NCBI GenBank assembly: GCA_946480465.1
Contig: CAMLJY010000070.1
Coordinates: 1 to 28,206 of the forward strand
DNA from: an uncultured Burkholderiales bacterium
Lineage (GTDB): Bacteria; Pseudomonadota; Gammaproteobacteria; Burkholderiales; Burkholderiaceae
Direction: 5' to 3'
DNA: 28,206 nt
A program made the position numbers and the translations under genes. The notes below the pieces were generated by a model. That model searched no databases, had not been told where the DNA came from, and saw nothing but the letters and a program-made list of their open reading frames with translations. The first letter of the stretch is position 1. The number at the start of each line of letters is the position of its first letter. Below, one piece after another: positions 1 to 9,900 of the stretch.

Positions 1-799
1 TGGCCGGCGGGATCGGCTGCATGAACCACTTGTCGTAGAGCTTGGCCAGCTCGCCCGACTTCATCTGGCGCTTGATGCTCTCGTCCACCGCCTGCTTGAA
101 GGCCGCGTCGTCCTTGCGCAGCATGCAGGCGATGGGTTCCACCGACAGCACCTCGCCGACGATCTTGAAGTCCGCCGGGCTCTTCGACTTCGAGATGTTG
201 CCGGCCAGGATGGCGCCATCCATCACGAAGGCGTCGGCGCGGCCCGACTCGAGCAGCAGGAAGCTGTCCACGTGGTCCTTGCCGAAGACTTCCTTGAAGT
301 CCACGCCGGTGGCCTTTTCGTGCTTGCGCAGCGTCTGGACCGAGGTGGTGCCGGTGGTGGTGGCCACGGTCTTGCCGGTCAAGTCCTTGATCGAGTTGAT
401 GCCCGAGTTGGCCTTGGTGGCGATGCGCACTTCCTCGACGTAGGTGGTCACCGCGAAGGCCACGTCCTTCTGGCGCGCGGCATTGTTGGTGGTGGAGCCG
501 CACTCCAGGTCCACCGTGCCGTTCTGCACCAGCGGAATGCGGTTGGCCGAGGACACCGGCTGGTACTTGATCTCCAGCTTGGCCAGGCCCAGCTGCTTCT
601 GCAGGTCGGCGGCGACGCGCTGTGCCATCTCGGTGTGGAAGCCGGTGTACTTGCCGTCGCCCAGCGTGTACGCCAGCGCGCCCGACGATTCACGCGTGCC
701 GAGCGTGAGGGTGCCGGTCTCCTTGATCTTCTTCAGGGTGTCGGCCTGGGCGCCCAGGGTGGCGCAGGCGAGCGAGATGGCAAGAGCGATGGTTCGCAT
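1..799 (-). CDS. gltI: Glutamate/aspartate ABC transporter substrate-binding protein, 3' end missing
   Basis: Periplasmic binding protein of a polar amino acid ABC importer, family 3 (GltI/AatJ type). It would capture glutamate or aspartate and hand it to a GltJKL-type permease, which would lie beyond the left edge. The translation opens with a Sec signal peptide (about residues 1-19, ending GAQA), then DTLKKIKETGTLTLGTRES, the usual N-terminus of the mature family. Later family segments are visible: VDLECGSTTNN, the VATTTGTTS ligand-loop region, and DAFVMDGAILAG. The last visible residues are KWFMQPIPPA, so about 30 residues of a roughly 300-residue protein are missing. The start is set by the signal peptide and by GGAG 5 nt upstream (805-808). 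A sigma-54-like promoter and a short hairpin precede it. Exact ligand preference (Glu, Asp, Gln) is inferred from the family. Confidence 0.93.
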   Translation of the reverse strand, partial: MRTIALAISLACATLGAQADTLKKIKETGTLTLGTRESSGALAYTLGDGKYTGFHTEMAQRVAADLQKQLGLAKLEIKYQPVSSANRIPLVQNGTVDLECGSTTNNAARQKDVAFAVTTYVEEVRIATKANSGINSIKDLTGKTVATTTGTTSVQTLRKHEKATGVDFKEVFGKDHVDSFLLLESGRADAFVMDGAILAGNISKSKSPADFKIVGEVLSVEPIACMLRKDDAAFKQAVDESIKRQMKSGELAKLYDKWFMQPIPPA

Positions 800-823
800 G
801 GAGTCTCCGTGATTGGAAAGGGA

Positions 824-840
824 CGCAGGCCATGCCTGCG
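824..840 (-). other. Perfect 7-bp hairpin in the gltI leader
   Basis: CGCAGGC and GCCTGCG pair perfectly around a 3-nt loop. The hairpin lies between the candidate sigma-54 promoter (854-869) and the gltI ribosome binding site, so it would be in the 5' leader if that promoter is used. It could be an mRNA stability element or a protein-binding palindrome; nothing visible decides which. Confidence 0.4.
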
Positions 841-853
841 CGGCGCAGTGGAG

Positions 854-869
854 TGCACGAGGCGTGCCA
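854..869 (-). promoter_or_regulatory. Sigma-54 (-24/-12) promoter candidate for gltI
   Basis: The minus strand reads TGGCACGCCTCGTGCA. This keeps the TGGCACG of the -24 element, the obligatory GG and GC separated by exactly 10 nt, and TGCA at -12. Only the first T of the TTGCA box is changed, to G. Transcription would start about 40 nt before the gltI ATG. Acidic amino acid transporters of pseudomonads and related bacteria are known sigma-54 targets through AauRS-type regulators, so site and gene fit. No activator-binding site was recognised. Confidence 0.65.
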
Positions 870-911
870 GCGTGGTGTGCGAACGTGCCGCCTGGGAGCG
901 CGGGGCGCGAG

Positions 912-928
912 GGGCGGGATTTCCGCCC
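912..928. other. GC-rich inverted repeat between NRPS and gltI
   Basis: GGGCGG and CCGCCC pair perfectly around the 5-nt loop GATTT. It lies between the NRPS stop and the gltI promoter and could add to transcription termination after the NRPS. There is no T-tract, so the role is uncertain. Confidence 0.35.
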
Positions 929-967
929 GGCCGCCCGCCGCGGTGGGCGCGCCTCCCGCACCGCGCG

Positions 968-995
968 TCCGCGGTACCGGTCCCGCTACCGCGGA
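968..995 (-). terminator. Terminator-like hairpin over the NRPS stop codon
   Basis: TCCGCGGTA and TACCGCGGA form a perfect 9-bp stem with a 10-nt loop. The NRPS stop codon (TAG, 986-988) falls in the loop and the right arm, so the stem includes the last two sense codons. No run of T follows on the minus strand, which is common for terminators in very GC-rich genomes but lowers certainty. Confidence 0.45.
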
Positions 996-3900
996 GGCTG
1001 ATCGTGCCGCAGCAACGCCGCAATCGCGCGCGCGTTGTCACCATGCGCGAGGAAGGTGTCGTGCTGGCCGGGGAGCACGATCTCCCGGCTGTGCTCCCTC
1101 GCGGTCGTGCAATGCAGCCAGTCGACCGCGTGCTGGCCGGAGCTTTCGTCGGCCCAGGCCAGCAGCAGCGGCGCCTGCACCCGGCGGGCAGTGCGGCTGC
1201 CCAGCAGGCGCCGGTGGCGGCGATGCGCGGCATGCTGTTGCCGCAGAAAGTCCACCTCGCCCGGCCGAAATGTCCCGCCGGCGCGAGGCGGGTGGTCCGG
1301 CGACTGCAGACAGCGTGCGGCGGCCGGCACGCCTCCGCATTGCTCGACGAAGCGCCCGAGCCGGGCCGCCAGGCCATCGTGGTCGTCCGCGAAGATCCCT
1401 GCACCCAGCCCGTTGGCCCAGCTGAGAAACTCCTCGAACGACAGGTCCTCGTCCCAGCGGCCGGCGAGCGTGGCGTCAAACAGCGCCACGGCGTCCACCG
1501 CACGGCCGGACTGTTCCAGGTGCCAGGCCACTTCAACGGCCAGCGCGCCACCCAGGGACCACCCTGCCAGCTGCAGCGGCCCTAACGGGCAATGGGCCTG
1601 GATCTCGTTCGCGTAGAGCGCGCCCAGTTCGGTGAAGCCCTCAGGCATCCCGGCATGGCCGGCGATGTCCGGCGACTGGATGGCATAAGCGGGTTGCGAT
1701 GGCGGCAGGTGCCGGGCCAGGCCGGCGTAGCAGAAGACCGTGCCGCCTGCCGGATGGATGAAGTAGATCGGCACCCCGGGCCCCGGCTGGCGCAGCGCAA
1801 CGATGAGCGCCGCCCTGCCCTGGCGGCCATCGATGCCCGCGGCCAGCCCCGCGAGCGTGGGTGATTGCAGCAGCTGCGACAGCGGGATGTCGACGCCCAT
1901 CTCCCGCCCGATCTGCCCCACCAGCTGCACCGCCAGCAGGGAGTGCCCGCCGAGTTCGAAGAAGTCGTCGTTGCGGTCGATGTGGTGGCGCTCGAGCAGG
2001 CGGGACCAGATCGCCGCCAGCGCCTGCTCCGTCGGCGTGCGTGGGGGCTCGTGCCCCCGCTCCTCGTCGGGCAGGTCGAGGGCCGCCAGCGCCTGCCGAT
2101 CCGCCTTGCCGTGTCGCGTGAGCGGCATGGTCGACAGCCTCACGAAGCGCGCGGGCAGCATGTAGGCGGGCAGCCTCGCCCGCAGTGCGGCGCGCAGCGC
2201 GGCGACATCCAGCCCCCCGGGCGAAGCGACGACATAAGCGACCAGCTGCCGGTCGGTCGCGTGGTCGCCGCGGGCGAGCACTGCCACGTCGAGCACGGCG
2301 GGTTGCAGGCCGATGGCCGCTTCGATCTCGCCCAATTCGATGCGGTAGCCGCGCACCTTGACTTGTGTGTCGACGCGGCCGAGCACCTCGATGTTGCCGT
2401 CGCTGCGGCACCGGGCCAGGTCGCCGGTGGCGTACATCCGGGCGCCGGCGGTGTCCGCGTGAGGGTCGGGCATGAAGCGGTCTGCCGTGTGGCCTGCGTC
2501 CAGGTAGCCGCGCGCCAGATGGGCCCCGCCCAGGTACAGCTGCCCCACGACACCGATGGGGACCGGATTGAGGTACTTGTCGAGTACATACGCCCGCGTG
2601 TTGGGCAGGGGTTTGCCCACCGGTGGGTGGCCGGGCTCGTCGGGGCTGCAGCGGTGGATCGCCGAGCTCACCGTCGCTTCGGTGGGGCCGTAGACGTTGA
2701 AGACCGCCCGCCCCGCCAGCCAGGGCTCGACGACGGCCCGATCGCAATGCTCCCCGCCGACGATGAGCGTGCGCAGCCCAGGCAGGCGCGCGGGGTCCAG
2801 CAGCGCGAGCGCCGACGGCGTGACCGTCAGCACGTCGATCTTCTCGTCGATGAGCGTGCGCTCGAGCATCGGACCGGGAACGATGGCGTCAGCCGGGGCC
2901 AGGTGAAGCGCCGCGCCGCAAGGCAAGGCGGTGAAGATTTCGTGCATCGACGCGTCGAAGCCCATCGAGAAGAACTGCAGCATGCGCTGGCCCGGCTTGA
3001 GTCCGTAGGTCTCGACGTTGGCCTGCACCAGGTGGCGCAGGCTGCCGTGCTTCACAGCGACGCCCTTGGGTTTGCCGGTGGAGCCGGAGGTGTAGATGAC
3101 GTAGGCCATGTTGCCGGCACGCGCCGTGGGCGGCGGGTTGGAACCGCTGTGCCGTGCGATCGCGGATCGGTCCGCGTCGAAGCTCAGCACCTGCCATTCG
3201 CCGTGCGGCAGCTGTTCGCGCAGGGCGTCCTGCGTCATCACGAGGCGCGGACGGGCATCTGACAGGATCTGCTCGACACGGGCACGTGGCTGGGACGGGT
3301 CGATGGGCAGGTAGGCCGCGCCCGACTTGAGGATGCCGAGCACGCCGACGATGAACTCGATCGACCGCTCGACGTACAGGACCACCAGGGATTCGGGTTT
3401 CGCCCCCCGGGCGCGCAGGTGGTGGGCGACACGGTTGGCCCGCGCGTTGAGCTCGCGGTAGCTCAAGCCCTGGCCGCGGAAGCTCACCGCCACGTGGTCC
3501 GGGGTCTTCTCCACCTGGGCCTCGAAGCACGCCGGCGCGGTGTCAGGGATGTGGCCGATGCCCGCATGCGGCCGCAGCGCCGGTTGCAGCAGGCGCTCGC
3601 GTTCCTGTGTCGTCAGCAGCGGCAATTCACCCACGGGCCGGTCGGGGGCGGCCAGCAGCGCGTCGAGCAGGACCTGGAAGTTGCAGGACAGGCGTTCGAT
3701 GGTCTCGTGCTCGAAAAGCGCGCAGGCGTACTCGAAGCAGGCGTCCAGCTGCCGGCCATCGTCGCGGACGGCGAGCACCAGGTCGAACTTGGCGGCCTGT
3801 GTCTCGAGCCGCATGGGCTCGACGATCAGGCCGGGCGGGCGGGCGGCGGCCGCATCGGGCTGCTGCAGCGTGAACATCGCCTGGAACAGCGGCGTGTGGC

Positions 3901-6900
3901 TGGGGCTGCGGAGCGGTTTCAAGCGTTCGACCAGGCGGTCGAACGGAAGCGATGCGTGCTGGTAGGCCTCCAGGGCCGTGGCGCGCACCTGTGACAGCAG
4001 CGTGTCGAAGCCGGCATCCAGGTCGATGCGGGTGCGCAGCACCGCGGTGTTGACGAAGAGGCCCACCAGGTCCTCCGTGCCGGGCGGCCGGTTGGCCACC
4101 GGGATGCCGATGCAGATGTCCTCCTGCCCGCTGTAGCGCGACAGCAGCAGCTGAAAGGCTGCGGCCAGGGCCATGAACAGCGTTGCGCGGCCGTGCTGGG
4201 CCCGCTGCAGCAGCCGGCTGCGCAGCGTGCCGGGCAGCACGCACTGCACCGAGCGGCCGCGCGCGTCCTGCCGTGCCGGGCGAGGCCGGTCCCAGGGCAG
4301 CGCCAACAAAGGCGGCGCGCCTGCCAGCTGCTGCAGCCAGTAGCGTGCGGACGGCTCCAGCACTTCGGGCGGCAGGCCCCGCTGCCGGCGGGCATGGTCG
4401 GTGTATTGCATGGGCAATGGGGACCACGCCGGGGGCGATGCGTACGCCTCGAGGAGTTCGCGCAGCAGGATCTGCTGCGACCACTCGTCCGAGGCGATGT
4501 GGTGGACCGTCCACGCCAGCACGTGCTCTGCGTCGGCCAGCCGGATCAGCAGCACGCGCAGGGGCAGGTCGGAGGACAGGTCGAAGACGTGCCCGCACTC
4601 CTCGGCCAGGTGGCGGCGTGCGGCGGCCTCGCGCTCGGGTGGGTTGAGCGCAGTCAGGTCCAGCGTGCGCACGGCGATGCGTGCGTCCTCGTGCACCAGT
4701 TGCACTGGTTCGCCGGCACTGAGCGGGTAGCAGGTGCGCAGCACCCCGTGCCGCTGCAGCACGGCATCCAAGGCGCGCTGCAGGGCGCCTTCGTCCAGGC
4801 GTCCGGCCAGCCGCACCGCGCCGGCCATGTTGTATGCATTCGAGCCGGGGCTCAGCCGGTCCAGGTACCACAGGCGCGCCTGCTCGAACGACAGCGGCGC
4901 CGGCGCCGCTTGGCCATCCGGTGCATCGGCCATGAGGGCATGACCGTCCCGCGCGCCCACTGCAGGGGCCGTGCCGGCCAGGGCGTCCACCTTGGCGGCC
5001 ATGTCGCGCAGCGTCGGCGCCTCGAACACGTCGCGCAGGGCAAATTCGACGCCGAACGCCGGTCGCAGTTTCGCCACGAGCCGGGCCGCCAGCAGCGAAT
5101 GCCCGCCCAGATCGAAGAAGTCGTCCTCCCGCCCTGCCGGCGGCACGCCCAGCGTGTCGCTCCACAGCCGGGCCAACTGCGCTTCGGTCGGCGTCGCGGG
5201 CTGCTGCTGCGGCCCGGCGCCTGCGGCCAGCGGGCCGGGTTCCGGCAAGGCCCGGCGGTCGAGCTTGCCGTTGGCGTTGAGCGGCAGGCGCTCCAGCATC
5301 ACCCAGCGGCCGGGCACCATGTAGCCGGGCAGTTGCCGCAGCAGCGCCGTGCGCAGGAATTCGGGGGTGCTGGCCGACGCATCGCGGGCAACCACATAGG
5401 CGACGATGGACGCGTCCCCGCGCTCGTCCGGGCGGGCGACCACCACCGCGTCGGCCACCGCGGGCAGCCGCTTCAGCGTGGACTCGACCTCCGCCAGTTC
5501 CAGTCGCTGCCCGCGGACTTTCACCTGGTGGTCCCGGCGCCCGATGAACTCGATCACGCCGTCCGGGCGATAACGCCCGATGTCCCCGGTTCGGTAGAAC
5601 CGGCCGCCACCGAAGGGATGCGCGGGAAACGCGGCGCGGGTGCGTGCATCGTCGCCAAGGTAGCCCCGCCCCACGCCGGCGCCGCCGACGCAGATTTCGC
5701 CCGGCACGCCGATGGGCACCGGCTGCAGCGCCTCGTCCAGCAGGTACACCTCCACGTTCGGCTTCGGACGGCCGAGCGGCACCGTGCCGCGGTCCTGCGG
5801 TTCCCGCGCCGCGGCGGCGTCGCTCACCCGATGGAAGGTGACGATGTCAGCGCACTCGGCGGGGCCGTACAGGTTCATCAGCGGTACGTCCGGCGCCAAC
5901 CGGCACCAGGCTGCCGCGAGGCTGGACGGCAGGGCCTCGCCGATGGTCAGCAGCCAGCGCAGGCCGGCCCGTCCGGGGGACTCGATGGCCGACTCGAGCA
6001 CGTAGCGCAGGTAGCTGGGCACCAGCTGCAGCACGCTCACCTGCTGGTGCGCCACTTCGGCCAGCAGCCGCGACGGTTCGTGCGCCACTTCGTCCGGCAC
6101 GATGCACACGCTGCCCCCGACCAGCCAGGCCGTGAGCGCCTGCCACACGTGCACGTCGAAGGTGACGGGCGCGGTCTGCGCAATCCTGTCGCCGGCGTGA
6201 AGGTCGAGGATCGACACCTGCCCGAACAGGTTGTTGAGCATGTTGCGGTGCTCGATCATCACGCCCTTGGGCTGCCCGGTGGAGCCGGAGGTGAAGATCA
6301 GGTAGGCCAGGTCAGTGCCGGTCGCCGGTGCGCCCTGCAGCACCCGGCGCTCGCCGCGCGCGATGAGGTCTTCGACAACGAGCATCCGGAGCGGCTTGTC
6401 CAGCGGGGTCACGAGTTCGTCGGCCAGCGCGAGCTGGCGCCGGCTGACCAGCAGCACCGGCACGGCCGCCTGGCCCGCCATCTGCCGAATGCGCGCCACG
6501 GGCTGGCGCGGGTCGAGCGGCATGTACGCCCCCCCGGCCTGCAGCGTGCCCAGCAGCGCGGCCAGCCAAGGCAGCCCGCGGTCGGCGAGGATCGCCACCG
6601 GCATGCCGGGCCGCACGCCGCAGGCGAGCAGGTGCTGCGCCACCCGGTGGGCACGCAGGTCCATCTCCGCGTAGGACCACTGCACTTCGCCGCACAGGGC
6701 GGCCACGGCGTCCGGCGTGCGTTCGAGTTGCCGGGCGAAGTGCAGGGCATACCCGTCATGCAGTTCATAGGCCTGGTGCGTCCGGTTCCACGCGTGCAGT
6801 ACGCGGTGGCGCTGTGCTTCGTCGAGCAGTGCAAGCCCGGCCACGGGCTGCGCCGCTTGCCGCGCCACGGCCCGCAGCAGCACCTTGAAGCAAGCGGCCA

Positions 6901-9900
6901 TGCGCTCGACCGATTCGCGGTCGAACAGGGCGATGTCGTACTCCAGGTGTCCTTCCAGCCGGCCCTGCACCTGCGCCAGTTCCAGCGCCAGGTCGAACTT
7001 GGCGGTGGGGTGCTCGACCTGCAGTGGTTCGACCTTCAGGCCGGAGAACGCCGGCCGGGCCGGCGCTTCATCCAGCATGGAGAACATGACCTGGAACACC
7101 GGATTGCGCGCCAGGTCGCGCGGGCCTTGCACCATTTCCACCAGCCGCTCGAAAGGCATGTCGTGGTGCCCGTAGACGCCGAGCGCCGTGGTGCGCACCT
7201 GGCCCAGCAGTTCGTCGAAGCGCTGGCCGGGGTCGATCCGCAGGCGCAGCGGCAGCGTGTTGACCAGCAGGCCGACCATGTGCAGCCAGGCAGGGGACTG
7301 CCGCTGCGACACCGGGATGCCGATGCAGAAGTCGCGCTGGCCGCTGCAGCGGTGCAGCAGCACGCCGAACGAGGCCAGCAGCGTCATGAACAAGGTGCAG
7401 CCGTGTTGCTGCGCGACCCCCTGCAGCGCCGCGGTCAGGTCCTGGGGCAGCGCGATGGGCACATGCGCACCGGCATGCCGGCTCAGCCTGGGCCGCGGGC
7501 GGTCCAGCGGCAGCTCCAGCGCGGCGGGCATGTCGCGCAGCGCGTCCTGCCAATAGGCTTCGAGCCGCGCCAGCACGGTGCCTTGCAGGTGCTGCCGCTG
7601 CCCCGCCGCAAAACCGGCATAGCCCAGTTCCATGGGCGCGAGCACCGGTGGCCGTGACGCCACCGCCGCGCTGTAGCCCTCGGCCAGTTCGGCCAGCAGG
7701 ATGTCGAGCGACGCGCCGTCCGCGATGGCGTGGTGCAGGCACAGCGAGAGCCAGTGTTCGTCGTCGGCCAGTTGCAGCAGCGACGCCCGCCAGAGTGGCC
7801 CGTGTCCCAGGTCGAACGGGCGCAGCGCCAGGGCCTGGGCCTCGCACATGGCCTGTTCGCGCCGCCGCGCCGGCGGCAACGGCCGCAGGTCCATGGTCGC
7901 GAGGGACGCGTCGGCGGCGTCGGCGATCTTCAACACCGGTTCGCCGTCCCGCTCGGGCAGCGAGGCGCGCAGCATGTCGTGGCGATCCGCGATCATGTGC
8001 AGCGATTGGCGCAAGGCGCCGGGGTCCAGGCTGCCCTGCAGGCGCAGCACCACAGGCAGGTGGTACTGCGCGCCACCGGGGGCCAGCCTTTGCAGTACCC
8101 ACAGCCGCGCCTGGGCGAACGATGGCAGGCCGGTATCACCCGCAGCGGCGGGCGCCGGCGGGACCAACGGGCCGCTGCCGGCCGCGGCGTGCCCGTCCAG
8201 GCGTTCGGCCAGTGCGCGCAGCCTGGGCGCTTCGAACACCGCGCGCAAGGGCAGGCTCACGCCCAGGCGCGCTTGCATGCGGGCAAGCACGCGCGTGGCC
8301 TGCACCGAGCTGCCGCCGAGAAGAAAGAAGTGGTCTTCGCGTCCGACCCGCGGCAGGCCCAGCACCTCGCACCAGATCTCGGCCAGCGCCTGTTCCGTGG
8401 CGCCTTCAGCGGGCAGTTGCGCTGCGGGCGGCTCGGCTGGCGGTGCGGAGGGCAACTGCTGGCGATCGATCTTGCCGTTGGCATTCAGCGGCAGCGACTC
8501 CAGTCGGAGGCAGGCAGCCGGCACCATGTAGTGCGGCAGGCATCGTGCAAGCGCGTCGCGCACGGCTTCCGGCGTCGCGTGCGCATCCGGGCGCGGCACC
8601 CAGTAGGCGATGAGGCGGAGCTCGCCATCGGCGTCGGGGCTGGCGATCACGGCGGCTTCCTGCACGCCGGGCAGTGCCCGCAGGCGGGCCTCGATCTCGC
8701 CCAGCTCGATGCGCTGGCCTCTCACCTTCACCTGATGGTCCTGCCGGCCCAGGAACTCGACGACGCCGTCGGCGAGGTAGCGGCCCAGGTCGCCGCTGCG
8801 GTACAGGCGCTGGCCGGGGCTGCGCGGGTGCGGCACGAAGGCCCGGGCCGTGCGCAGTGGATCATTCAGGTACCCCCGCCCCACGCCGGCACCCGCAATG
8901 CAGATCTCGCCGGCGATGCCGATCGGCATCGGCTGCAGGCGGCTGTCGAGCACGTGCAGCTGGGTGTTGGCCACGGGCCGGCCGATGGGCACGGCCTGGC
9001 GGCCGAGCCAGGCCTCGGCGTCCTGCAGCGTTCGCACGGGCTGGCAGGCCACGTCGTCGGCACATTCGGCCGGGCCGTAGAGGTTCATCAACGGGACGTG
9101 CGGAAAGCGCAGCAGCCAGGCGCGGGCCAGTTCGGGCGGCAGTGCCTCGCCGGTGGGCAACACCCAGCGCAACGCGGGCAGCGTGACCTCGGCGCCGCAG
9201 GCATCGAGCAGGCGCCGCAGCATGCTGGGCACGATCTCGAGCAGCGTGAGGCCCTCCGACGCCAGTGCATCCAGCAGCCGCAGCGGATCGTGCACCACAT
9301 CGTCCGGCAGGATGTGCACGGACGCGCCGACAAGCGGGCCGGCGAGGAACTGCCACACCGAGATGTCGAAGGCCGACGGCGCGGTCTGGGCGATGCGATC
9401 GCCGCCGTGCAGTCCCAGGCTGGGCAGTTTGGCGTAGATGTTGTTGAGCATCCCGCGCTGCTCCACCATCGCACCCTTCGGCTGCCCGGTGGAGCCGGAT
9501 GTGAAGATGACGTACGCGAGGTCGTTGGTCGATGCGCCTTCCGGCAGGCGCACGGCGCTGGCCGCTCCTTTTCGCATCCAGCAGTCCGCCACCAGGAGCC
9601 GCGGCGGCGGCTCGGGCAGCGCCTGCAGCGCTTCACCTTGCAGTGGCGCGGTGACCAGCAGCACCGGCGCTTGCGAGACCGCGAGGATCTCGCGCCAGCG
9701 CGCGGCCGGCTGGTTCACATCCAGCGGCAGGTACGCCGCGCCCGCCTTCAGCACGCCGACGATCATCGCCATCAGCGCCGGGCCTCGCTCACCCAGCACG
9801 GCGACGACGTTGTCGCGGCCCACGCCGGTACCGGCCAGGGCATGGGCGATGGCATCGGCACGTTCGTCCAGCTCGCTGTAGCTCCATGCCGTGCCGCGGC

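Noticed and set aside
272..1585. Long plus-strand open frame
   Set aside because: It runs antisense to gltI, the intergenic region and the NRPS thioesterase. Both of those have clear family motifs on the minus strand; high GC makes long empty frames common.
4193..7657. 1154-codon plus-strand open frame inside the NRPS
   Set aside because: It is antisense to the NRPS, rich in His, Gln, Arg and Gly, with no recognisable domain. It mirrors the minus-strand codons.
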